59,834 nucleotides of DNA from Scatomorpha stercorigallinarum (lineage in GTDB: Bacteria > Bacillota > Clostridia > Oscillospirales > Oscillospiraceae). The DNA lies in NCBI GenBank assembly GCA_944387865.1, contig CALXGN010000015.1, positions 1 through 59,834 of the forward strand, read 5' to 3'. Each line of letters begins with the position of its first letter. The stretch's first letter is position 1. A model generated the notes under the pieces. That model had not been told where the DNA came from. It ran no database searches and was given only the letters and a program-made list of their open reading frames with translations. This document shows positions 34,407 through 42,261 of the stretch, one piece after another. The position numbers and the translations under genes were made by a program.

Positions 34407-35249
34407 TCAGTCCGCGCGCTCGAAATCCTTTATCACGAACACCTGCACCAGGCTGTCCAGGTCCACGGCGGGGGTGACGATGCCGTACTCCGTCTGCCCG
34501 CCGGCCTCGGCCTGGATGGAGCTGATGGTGCCGATGACGATGCCCTCCGGTATCAGCCCGCCGCTGCCGGAGGTGTAGACCCGCTCTTCCAGGAAGAGCT
34601 GCGCGCCCTCCGTCGGATAGGCGAGCCGCGCCTGGCCCAGGGGCATCAGCGCGTAGTCGCCGAGGAGCATGGCCTCGGCCCCGTCCTCGCCCACCAGCGC
34701 GCCCACGCTGGTGTCCACGTCCACGAGCGTGGCCACGGTGGACGAATTTTCGCCCACTTCCTCCACCTGGCCCACCAGCAGGCCGTCCTCCGTTATCACG
34801 CAGTCGCCCTCTTCCAGGCCGTCGGCCTCGCCCTTGGCGATGGTGAAGCTGTTCGACCAGCTGTCCGTGCCCCAGGAGACGATGCGCGCCGCCTCGAACA
34901 CGAAGTCCGGGTGCTGCTCGGCGTATACGCGCAGCTGCGAAAGGCGGCCGTTCTCCTCCACGGCGTCCATGCCCGCGCGGGCGATCTCGTTGGCGTCCGC
35001 GATCTGGCTGCGCAGCGCGTCATTCTCCGCCTGCAGGCGGTCGTAGTCGTAGAGCCGCACATAGAGCCCCTCCAGCCAGCCGGAGACGCTCTCCGCCACG
35101 GCCACCAGCGGCTGCCGCGCGGCGGCGAGCGCGCCCATCACGGACTGCCCCCCGCCCCGGGCGAGCCACACGCCGCCCAGCACGAGCACGGCCAGCGCCA
35201 GGATGCTGGCCAGCAGTTTTATGCCGTTTTTCTTCAGGAATCCCTTCAC
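34407..35249 (-). CDS. mreC: MreC paralog, first tandem copy
   Basis: 280 aa with the same layout as the next gene: helix (about 10-30), coiled coil (about 60-100), MreC core with SNSFTIAKGEADGLEEGDCVI and LDSLVQVFVIKDF. The start is a GTG overlapping the maf stop as GTGA, with GGAG 6 bases upstream. An extra charged GE-rich loop is in the barrel. Two MreC proteins could form hetero-oligomers or serve different PBPs; this is inference. It is separated from the second copy by 16 bases. Confidence 0.88.
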   Translation of the reverse strand: MKGFLKKNGIKLLASILALAVLVLGGVWLARGGGQSVMGALAAARQPLVAVAESVSGWLEGLYVRLYDYDRLQAENDALRSQIADANEIARAGMDAVEENGRLSQLRVYAEQHPDFVFEAARIVSWGTDSWSNSFTIAKGEADGLEEGDCVITEDGLLVGQVEEVGENSSTVATLVDVDTSVGALVGEDGAEAMLLGDYALMPLGQARLAYPTEGAQLFLEERVYTSGSGGLIPEGIVIGTISSIQAEAGGQTEYGIVTPAVDLDSLVQVFVIKDFERAD

Positions 35250-35818
35250 AGCAGCTCCACGCCCATTTTCGCCAGCATCAGCCCCAGCCGGCACAGCGGC
35301 AGGCCCATGACGTTGAAAAAGTCGCCCTCGATGCCCTCCACCAGCAGCGCGCCGATGCCCTGGGCCCCGTAGGCCCCGGCCTTGTCCAGCGGCTCGCCGG
35401 TGGCGGTATAGTTCTCGATCTCGCGCTCGCTGAGCGCGCGGAAGCGCACGGCCGTGCGCTCGGCCTCCACGAGCTCCTGCCCGCCTCGTATGAGGCAGAC
35501 GCCCGTCCACACCTCGTGAGAGCGGCCGGAGAGCGCGCGCAGCATGTCCTTCGCCTCCTGCGGCGAATGGGGCTTGCCCAGCAGCGCGCCGTGGAGCGCC
35601 ACCATGGTATCCGCGCCTATTACGACGTCCTCCGGCGGCCGATGTTCCGCCACCTCGCGGGCCTTCGCGCGCGCGAGGGCCTTCACCGTCTCCTCCGGCG
35701 TGGCGTGCGCGGGCGGATGCTCCTCCCCGCGGGCGGGTATGATCTCCAGCCCCGGCACGCGCAGCATCTCCATCAGCTCGCGCCTGCGCGGCGAGCCGCT
35801 GGCCAATATGACAGACAT
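35246..35818 (-). CDS. maf: Maf-type nucleoside triphosphate pyrophosphatase
   Basis: 190 aa. Hallmark LASGSPRRRELM at the N terminus, IGADTMV metal site and LSGRSHEVWTGVCL, matching house-cleaning dTTP/UTP pyrophosphatases of the Maf family. It hydrolyses non-canonical or excess pyrimidine nucleotides in the cytoplasm. The ATG at 35818 is used; a GTG 12 bases earlier sits too near its ribosome site. Head of the classical maf-mreC-mreD order, overlapping the first mreC. Confidence 0.9.
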   Translation of the reverse strand: MSVILASGSPRRRELMEMLRVPGLEIIPARGEEHPPAHATPEETVKALARAKAREVAEHRPPEDVVIGADTMVALHGALLGKPHSPQEAKDMLRALSGRSHEVWTGVCLIRGGQELVEAERTAVRFRALSEREIENYTATGEPLDKAGAYGAQGIGALLVEGIEGDFFNVMGLPLCRLGLMLAKMGVELL

Positions 35819-35822
35819 TTCG

Positions 35823-37895
35823 TCACACACCTTTCATATAGAGCCCGCGCGTGGCCCCGTTGGGCCGGTAGCGGCTCTGGCCGAGGAAGCTCTTCGCCAC
35901 CTCGACGCATTCGCGCTCGCTCTCGTTGGTGAAGAGCAGCCGCAGCCCCCAGACGCCGGCGCGCGCGAGCTCCTCCGCCTTGTCGGCGAGGAACACCTTG
36001 TGCGCGGAGTAGACGGCGTTGCGGCAGCCGCCCTCGCGCAGCACGGCCATCACGCCGCCGCGCTCGTCGGCCAGGCGGCCCGGCGCGGAGCAGGTGCAGC
36101 GCCCGGAGCTCTGCTTGATGAGGCACTTCTCCGTCAGCATGGCGGGCAGGCGGCCGTAGGCGATGATCTCCACGTCCAGCGGCATGGTGAGCGCCTTTAT
36201 CTGCTCCAGGCTGAGCTCAAAGGAGGCCGTGGCGGAGCGCAGCATCGCCGCTTTTGCCAGCTCCAGGGCGTAGGAATTGAAGATATTGAGCCCGAAGTCG
36301 CCCCGCGCCTCCATCCCCGCCAGGCGCGCGAGCGCCACGTGGCCGAGGTTGGCGCAGAGCGCCTCCGTCACGCCCTGGGCGCGCACGCTCTTCAGCATGG
36401 CGGCCGTCTGCGTCAGCTCGCGGTCCTGGATGACGCGCGGCAGCACGGCGGCGATGGGCACGCCCGCGCGGAAAAAGGGCTCCAGCCGCGCGCCCTCGGC
36501 GGCGATGATGTCCGCCGGGACATAGAGGCGGTCCGGCCGCAGGGCGGCCAGCTCCGGCGTCAGCTGTTCGGGCAGCAGCGTTTCAAATATCAGCGCGCAC
36601 TTACCGCTGTGCCGCGCCCCCTCCGCCGGGGGCGGGACGCGCTGGGTGGCGCGCTCGGGCGGCGCGCCGCGCTTTTCCGTCAGCGAGCGGATCAGCGCGC
36701 GCTTGGCCTCGGCCATCATCCCCTGCGGCAGGGCCAGGCCGGGGTCGGCCAGCACGTTCACCCGGTCGCAGACATAGGGCGTGCGCCCCGTGACGCGGAA
36801 AAAGGAGGCCACCTCCTGCTCCGTGAGCGCGCGCTGCTGCGCGCGCTGGGGCGCCGGGCCGTTCCACAGCGCGCGGTGTCCCTCCGCGTCCTGCACGGCG
36901 AAGCGCACGGCCTTGCCGCGCTGGATGATGGCGTAAAACTCAATGTGTACGCGCCGCACTTCGGAGTTGGCGTAGCCCCGGCGCACGGGGGCCATGGCCC
37001 GCTCGGCCGCGCGGCCGCCGCCGTCGCGGCTGCCCTGCAGCCCGCCCAGCTCCGCGCCGGGCATGTAGCCGCCGCTGAAATGCCGCTCGCCGAAGACCTC
37101 CTCCACGCGCGCGATGTCCTGCTCGCCGGGCTCGCGCTGCTCGGAGATGCAGCGCCGCAGCACGTCCATGGCGCGGGCTATCTGCTCGGGGCGCTCCACG
37201 CCCCGGCCCACGTACACGCACTCGACGCCGAGCCCGGCGAGCCGCGGCAGGTATCCCACGGCGTCCATGTCCGCCAGGCTCAGCGGATGGTCGTCCATAC
37301 GCCCGCCGAGGCTGTACTGCTCGCGGCAGGCCCCGCCGCAGACGCCGCGGTTGGCGCTGCCGCCGCCGTTGAGGGCCGAGAGCGCGCACTGCCCGGCCCG
37401 CGCCGGGCATAGGGAGTCCAGCACATCGACGGCCAGCTCCATCTGCGGCCGCGAGGCCAGGGCGGCGATCTCCGCCAGCGTCAGCTCCCGCGGCAGGAAA
37501 ACGCGCGTCACGCCCAGCTGGCGCATGGCCTCCAGCCCGGCGGCGTTGTGCACGCCCAGCCGCTCGCCGGCGAACACCGGTATCTCCGGCGCGGCCTGGC
37601 GCGCGATGGCGATGAAGCCCAGGTCCTGGGCGATGAGCGCGTCCGCCCCCATGGCGCAGACGCGCCGCGCGAGCTCCGCGGCGGCGGCCGCCTCGCGGTC
37701 GGTTATCAGCGTGTCCAGCTCCGCATAGACGCGGCAGCCGCGCACGCGGCAATAGCGTATGGCGTTGCGCAGCCCGCTCTCCGTGAAGCCCCGCGCCCCG
37801 GAGCCGGTGAATCTTATATATATCGCGTCCGCCCCCGCCTGTACGGCCGCCACCACGGCCTCGGCCGACGGGGCGGGTGCCAGCAGCTCAGGCAT
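35823..37895 (-). CDS. U32 family protein with DUF3656 (RlhA-like)
   Basis: 690 aa: a U32 'peptidase' domain (about 1-330) and a long C-terminal part with DUF3656-like and second U32-like regions. The Cys-rich motif CPARAGQC ... NRGVCGGACREQY (about 189-217) is the set that holds an iron-sulfur cluster in RNA-hydroxylating members of the family. E. coli RlhA, which hydroxylates C2501 of 23S rRNA, has this domain pair and similar length, so an rRNA-modifying role is more likely than proteolysis (inference). First gene of the maf-mre-PBP2 transcript; clear GGGAG before the ATG. Confidence 0.85.
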   Translation of the reverse strand: MPELLAPAPSAEAVVAAVQAGADAIYIRFTGSGARGFTESGLRNAIRYCRVRGCRVYAELDTLITDREAAAAAELARRVCAMGADALIAQDLGFIAIARQAAPEIPVFAGERLGVHNAAGLEAMRQLGVTRVFLPRELTLAEIAALASRPQMELAVDVLDSLCPARAGQCALSALNGGGSANRGVCGGACREQYSLGGRMDDHPLSLADMDAVGYLPRLAGLGVECVYVGRGVERPEQIARAMDVLRRCISEQREPGEQDIARVEEVFGERHFSGGYMPGAELGGLQGSRDGGGRAAERAMAPVRRGYANSEVRRVHIEFYAIIQRGKAVRFAVQDAEGHRALWNGPAPQRAQQRALTEQEVASFFRVTGRTPYVCDRVNVLADPGLALPQGMMAEAKRALIRSLTEKRGAPPERATQRVPPPAEGARHSGKCALIFETLLPEQLTPELAALRPDRLYVPADIIAAEGARLEPFFRAGVPIAAVLPRVIQDRELTQTAAMLKSVRAQGVTEALCANLGHVALARLAGMEARGDFGLNIFNSYALELAKAAMLRSATASFELSLEQIKALTMPLDVEIIAYGRLPAMLTEKCLIKQSSGRCTCSAPGRLADERGGVMAVLREGGCRNAVYSAHKVFLADKAEELARAGVWGLRLLFTNESERECVEVAKSFLGQSRYRPNGATRGLYMKGV

Positions 37896-37937
37896 TCTTA
37901 CTCCCGCCTATCGGTTGTCTATAGTTATGCACCCTAC

Positions 37938-37987
37938 AGTATAGCACACGGATGCCCCTTGCTACAAGTCAAAAAAAATGATATACT
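37938..37987. promoter_or_regulatory. Overlapping divergent promoters (U32 operon / dnaD operon)
   Basis: Minus: TTGTAG (37967-37962), 18-base spacer, TATACT with extended TGC. Plus: TTGCTA (37959-37964), 17-base spacer, TATACT (37982-37987) with extended TGA. The two -35 boxes overlap by 3 bases, so both promoters cannot be occupied at once. Confidence 0.72.
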
Positions 37988-38046
37988 GTTCCCTGCCCGC
38001 GCCCGGCGTTGCACGGCGCGGCGCAAGTACGAATGAGGCCGGTGCC

Positions 38047-38988
38047 ATGCAGGGAAAAAACGACAATTTGAGCGCCGCCGTCTGCTCCATGCGCGCCGTG
38101 GACGCCGACAGGCTCATCGCCTCCGGCGACGGGGACAGCGCGCTGCTCTACATATACCTCATACGCCGCGGCGCGGGGCCGGAGGGCGAGCTCTGCCGCG
38201 CCCTCGGCTGGCAGCCCGGGCGGCTGCGCGCGGCGGCGGGCCGGCTGCGCGCCCTGGGCCTGGTCTCCGGCGGCGAGCAGATAGCCGAAAGCGGCGAGCT
38301 GCCCGAATACACGGCGGAGGACGTGGTGCGCCGCTCGCAGGAGGACACGGACTTCCGCTGCATCCTCGCGGAGGCGGAGAACGTCCTCGGCCACACGCTC
38401 TCCACGCAGGAGGCCAAGACGCTCTTCGCCGTCTATGACTACGTAGGGCTGCCGACGGACGTGCTGCTGGTGCTGCTGCACTACTGCCTGGAGGAGGCGC
38501 GCCGGCGCTACGGCCCCGGCCGCGTGCCCAACATGAAGCAGATCGAGCGCGAGGCCCGCCGCTGGGGCGAGCGGGAGATCATGACGCTCGAGCAGGCCGA
38601 GGAGCACATGCGCGAGCAGCAGCGCCGCCACTCGGCGGCCATGGAGCTGCGCCGCGTTTTCGGCATCCGCGACCGCGACTACACGGTCAGCGAGCGCAAG
38701 TACGTGGACAGCTGGCTGGAGATGGGCTTCGGCGAGGAGGCCATCGAGCTCGCGCTCGACCGCACCATCGCCAACACGGGGCAGCTCAAGTGGCAGTACA
38801 TGAACAAGATCCTCCTCAGCTGGCACGAAAAGGGCCTGCACACGCCGGAGGACATCGAGCGGGGGGACGCCCGCCGCAGCCCCTACCGCGGCCGCGCCTC
38901 CGCGCAGGAGGCGTCCAAGCCCGGCGAGCTGGAGCTGGCCCGCCGGCTGTATGAAAAAGTAAAACGTTCGGGAGGGCAGGTGGACTGA
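38047..38988 (+). CDS. DnaD-domain replication initiation protein
   Basis: 313 aa. N-terminal winged-helix part (about 20-85) and one or two C-terminal DnaB_2/DnaD domains (about 110-180 and 205-285, with YVDSWLEMGFGEEAIELALDRT and the YxxxI-like WQYMNKILLSW). DnaD-type proteins remodel origin DNA and help load the replicative helicase in Firmicutes. ATG 38047 is chosen because the promoter lies inside the longer frame. It is followed directly by a DnaC-like loader, the same pairing seen in low-GC relatives. Confidence 0.85.
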   Translation: MQGKNDNLSAAVCSMRAVDADRLIASGDGDSALLYIYLIRRGAGPEGELCRALGWQPGRLRAAAGRLRALGLVSGGEQIAESGELPEYTAEDVVRRSQEDTDFRCILAEAENVLGHTLSTQEAKTLFAVYDYVGLPTDVLLVLLHYCLEEARRRYGPGRVPNMKQIEREARRWGEREIMTLEQAEEHMREQQRRHSAAMELRRVFGIRDRDYTVSERKYVDSWLEMGFGEEAIELALDRTIANTGQLKWQYMNKILLSWHEKGLHTPEDIERGDARRSPYRGRASAQEASKPGELELARRLYEKVKRSGGQVD

Positions 38989-39993
38989 GTGGCATATAAC
39001 GGCGCGCTGCTCGCTCGCGCGCGGGAAAAGCTCGCCGCGCGGCGGGAAGCGAACGAGGCAGAACGTGCCCGGCGGCTGGCGGAGGTCTACGCCCGCTCGC
39101 CGCGCATAAAGGACATCGACCGCGCCCTGCGCGCGCAGATGGTGCAGCTGATGGGCCTCGCCATCTCGCACGGGGAGGACGTCCCCGCGCGCGTGGCGGA
39201 GCTGGAGCGCGCGAACCTCGCCCTGCAGGGCGAGCGCGCCGCGCGCCTGGCCGCCCTCGGCCTGCCGGAGGGCTATACGGACGAGATATACGCATGCCCG
39301 CTCTGCCATGACACGGGCGTCTATGAGGGCGGCGTCTGCTCCTGTTTGAAAAAGCTCTACAACCGCGAGCTCACCGCCGAGCTGGGCACGCTGCTGCGCA
39401 CGGGCGGCGAGAGCTTCGCCGCTTTCGACCCCACGCTCTACAGCGCGGAGCGCGACGCGGAGCTGGGCGCCAGCCCGCGCGAGTACATGCTGGCCGTGAA
39501 GGACGCCTGCCAGGACTGGGCGCGTTCCTTCGCGCCCGGCGCGCCGAGCCTGCTCTTCATGGGCGGCACGGGCCTGGGCAAGACCTTCATGTCCGCCTGC
39601 GTGGCCCGCGTGGTGGCGGCGGCGGGCTATTCCGTGGCCTATGAGGGCACGGCCGCCGCGCTCGCCGAGTTCGAGCGGCAAAAGTTCTCCCGCGACGCCG
39701 CGGAGGCGGACGCCGCCGGCGAAAAGGTGAAGAACTACCTCGAGTGCGACCTGATGATCCTCGACGACCTGGGCACGGAGATGGCCACCAGCTTTTCCAC
39801 CGCCGCGCTCTACCAGCTCATCAACACGCGCCTGGCGGCTCGCCGCAGCACGGTCATCAGCACCAACCTCGACTTTGAGTCCCTCCGCCGGCGCTACGGC
39901 GCGCAGATCGCCTCCCGGCTGGAGGGGGAATACACCTGCCTGCCCTTCCGCGGGCGGGACATCCGCCTTGTGAAAAAGGAGCGTGAGGCATGA
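38989..39993 (+). CDS. DnaC/DnaI-like helicase loader ATPase
   Basis: 334-aa AAA+ protein. An N-terminal helical region, a four-Cys zinc site (CPLCHDTG ... VCSCLKK, about 103-120), then the ATPase core with Walker A GGTGLGKT at 192-199, Walker B LMILDDLG and sensor residue region STVISTNL. This zinc-site plus AAA+ plan is that of DnaI/DnaC helicase loaders, not of IstB transposition helpers, and no transposase is near. GTG start directly after the dnaD stop with GGAGG upstream. Confidence 0.87.
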   Translation: MAYNGALLARAREKLAARREANEAERARRLAEVYARSPRIKDIDRALRAQMVQLMGLAISHGEDVPARVAELERANLALQGERAARLAALGLPEGYTDEIYACPLCHDTGVYEGGVCSCLKKLYNRELTAELGTLLRTGGESFAAFDPTLYSAERDAELGASPREYMLAVKDACQDWARSFAPGAPSLLFMGGTGLGKTFMSACVARVVAAAGYSVAYEGTAAALAEFERQKFSRDAAEADAAGEKVKNYLECDLMILDDLGTEMATSFSTAALYQLINTRLAARRSTVISTNLDFESLRRRYGAQIASRLEGEYTCLPFRGRDIRLVKKEREA

Positions 39994-41021
39994 GGCAGCA
40001 CGAGATAACCGCCCCCCGCCGCCTGCTGGACGCCAAAGGCAACATCGCCGAGCCCGGCTTCGCCCGCCGCGCGCTGGCGCTCTACAGCCGCGCGGACATC
40101 AAAGCGCCCGCCCACCGCATCAAGGAATGGGACTACTACCTGGTGAACAACGGCCGCTTCGCCGTGGCCCTGACGGTGGACGACAACGGCTACATGGGGC
40201 TCGACTCCATCTCCTTCCTGGACTTCGAGAGCGGCTGGCAGCAGACCGTCTCGCCCATGTGCGCCCTGCCCATGGGCCGGCGCCGCCTGCCGGAGAGCAG
40301 CGCGCGCGGGGACATCTCCGTCTCCGGCCGCGGCTACTCCATCTCCTTCTTCCACACGCCGGAGGGGCGGCTGCTGACCTTCCGCATGGAGGACTTCGCC
40401 GGCAGCGGGCCCATAGACGGGCGCATCCTGCTCACGGACGAGCCGCCGGAGAGCATCGTCATGTGCACGCCCTTCAAAAAGCAGGCCCACTTCTACTATA
40501 ACCAGAAGATCAACTGTATGCGCGCCGCCGGCCGCGTTTTCGCCCGCCGGCGGGAGTATATCTTCGAGCCGGACACGGCCTTCGCCGTGCTCGACTGGGG
40601 CCGCGGCGTCTGGACGTACAAAAACACCTGGTACTGGGGCAGCGCCAGCGGCAAGCTGGACGGCGTGCGCTTCGGCTGGAACATCGGCTACGGCTTTGGC
40701 GACACCTCTGCCGCCACGGAAAACTGCCTCTTCTACGCCGGAAGGCTGCACAAGCTGGACCGCGTCAATTTCAACATCCCCCGCCGCTTCGGCGGCGAGG
40801 ACTACCTCTCCCCCTGGACCTTCACCAGCAGCGACGGCCGCTTCGAGATGGACTTCGCCCCCGTCATGGACCGCGCCAGCTGCACGGACGTAAAGCTGCT
40901 CAAGAGCGACCAGCACCAGGTGTTCGGCCTCTTCAGCGGCACCGCCGTGCTCGACGACGGCACCCGCCTGCGCGTGCGCGGCTTCCCCGGCTTCGCCGAG
41001 AAGGTGGAAAACCGCTGGTGA
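39990..41021 (+). CDS. DUF2804 family protein
   Basis: 343 aa, soluble, no signal peptide. Contains the DUF2804 pattern: KEWDYYLV near residue 45, SFFHTPEGRLLTF, CTPFKKQAHFYYNQKINCM and WTYKNTWYWGSASG. Predicted beta-rich lipocalin-like fold; biochemical function unknown. Starts by ATGA overlap with the helicase loader, so it is expressed with replication genes, although I see no functional link. A strong terminator follows. Confidence 0.8.
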   Translation: MRQHEITAPRRLLDAKGNIAEPGFARRALALYSRADIKAPAHRIKEWDYYLVNNGRFAVALTVDDNGYMGLDSISFLDFESGWQQTVSPMCALPMGRRRLPESSARGDISVSGRGYSISFFHTPEGRLLTFRMEDFAGSGPIDGRILLTDEPPESIVMCTPFKKQAHFYYNQKINCMRAAGRVFARRREYIFEPDTAFAVLDWGRGVWTYKNTWYWGSASGKLDGVRFGWNIGYGFGDTSAATENCLFYAGRLHKLDRVNFNIPRRFGGEDYLSPWTFTSSDGRFEMDFAPVMDRASCTDVKLLKSDQHQVFGLFSGTAVLDDGTRLRVRGFPGFAEKVENRW

Positions 41022-41042
41022 GCGCCGAATGAGTAAAAAAGA

Positions 41043-41070
41043 AAAAGGAAGGGCCGCAGCCCTTCCTTTT
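41043..41070. terminator. Bidirectional terminator
   Basis: AAAAGGAAGGGC / GCCCTTCCTTTT perfect stem with a 4-base loop, T-tracts on both strands. Serves the DUF2804 gene and the convergent MacB-like gene. Confidence 0.9.
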
Positions 41071-42258
41071 TTATTTCGTCCTGACTTTTTCATGCGCCCC
41101 GCGCTTTTCGCGGCGGCGCTGTTTTTCTTCCAGCCTGCGGCGGCCGCGGGCGGTGATCTTGTCCTCCGTGCGGTCCTTGAAGCCCGGGAACCAGTCGTCG
41201 CGCACGTGCAGCCAGGCCCGGCGCAGGTTGAATATGACGAACCAGGCCGCGCATATGGCCGGGAAGGCGCCCACGACGAATATGGCCACCAGCAGCACGC
41301 AGAGCAGGTCCTCCGTATAGCGCGCGGCGTTCTCCCAGTAGGGGTAGATGATGGCCTCGCGCAGCATGCTGCGCTCGCCGAACTTGCCCAGCAGCGAGAG
41401 GGTGTTGCCCACGGAAAAGCGCTTCGTGTTCTGCGCCACCGTGGCGCCCTCGAAGCCCTGCTCGACGATGGAGCGCGTGTAGCCCGTCAGCGGCTCGGCG
41501 CAGACCAGCTCGTAGCAGCTGATCTCCGCCGAAGGCACGGCGCTGGCCGCGCCCTGAGCGGAGGCGGAGGGCGTATCCCCGCCGTCCGGCGCGGTGAGGG
41601 CGGCGAAGGTGTCGTAGTGCATGAAGAGCCCCGCGCCGCCGGGATAGGCCCGCTGGCTGGCGGCGTCCTCCTCGCGGGCGACGACGCCGGCGATGATGAA
41701 GCGCTGCCCGCCGATGCGCACCTCCTGCCCGGCCAGGTCGAAGCCGCCGAAGAGCTGCCAGGCGAGCGTCTCGTCCAGCACCACGCGGTCGTGCATCAGG
41801 TCGCTCTCGTAGATATACGTGCCCGAGCGCAGCGTCAGCGGGTGGAAGGCGAACCAGTCCCCGCCGACGGCGATGGTCTGGGCGGTGGCGGTGGCCTTGG
41901 GGCCCTGGATGGATATCTGCCCCGTGGCGCTGTAGGCGTCCTTCCACAAACTGCCGCCCTGCGCGGCCTCCACGCCGATCTCCGTCAGCGGCGCGTCGAT
42001 GCCCCGGCGGAAGGTGTAGATGTCCTGCACGCTCGTGCCCCCGTCCACGGGGAAGAAGGCGGAGACCTGCGAAAAGCGCATCTCGCTGCCGCCGCGGAAG
42101 CGCTCCGCCGCCTGCTGTGAGGCCATGGCCCCGGCCGTGGAGGCATAGGCCCCCATCAGCGCGCCGGTGGCGGCCGTCAGCAGCACGAGCACGGCGAGGA
42201 AGATGATCTGCCCGCGCCTGAGCGAGCGCAGGCCGCGGCGTTTTTTCTGCCCGGCCAT
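41071..42258 (-). CDS. MacB-like periplasmic-core membrane protein, reduced
   Basis: 395 aa. A first membrane helix (about 18-38), a MacB_PCD-like outside domain (about 55-300, with GDWFAFHPLTLRSG, VVLDETLAWQLFGG, VRIGGQRFIIAGVV) and only one hydrophobic C-terminal segment (about 322-350) followed by a basic tail. Full MacB/FtsX permeases have three helices after the core domain, so this looks like a shortened form. No ATPase gene is adjacent. With the HlyD-like adaptor just upstream it may form part of an export or envelope-signalling assembly; role unproven. Confidence 0.7.
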   Translation of the reverse strand: MAGQKKRRGLRSLRRGQIIFLAVLVLLTAATGALMGAYASTAGAMASQQAAERFRGGSEMRFSQVSAFFPVDGGTSVQDIYTFRRGIDAPLTEIGVEAAQGGSLWKDAYSATGQISIQGPKATATAQTIAVGGDWFAFHPLTLRSGTYIYESDLMHDRVVLDETLAWQLFGGFDLAGQEVRIGGQRFIIAGVVAREEDAASQRAYPGGAGLFMHYDTFAALTAPDGGDTPSASAQGAASAVPSAEISCYELVCAEPLTGYTRSIVEQGFEGATVAQNTKRFSVGNTLSLLGKFGERSMLREAIIYPYWENAARYTEDLLCVLLVAIFVVGAFPAICAAWFVIFNLRRAWLHVRDDWFPGFKDRTEDKITARGRRRLEEKQRRREKRGAHEKVRTK

Positions 42259-42261
42259 GGC

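Noticed and set aside
38989..39993. IstB-like transposition helper
   Set aside because: Zinc site plus AAA+ core next to dnaD and no transposase nearby point to a helicase loader.
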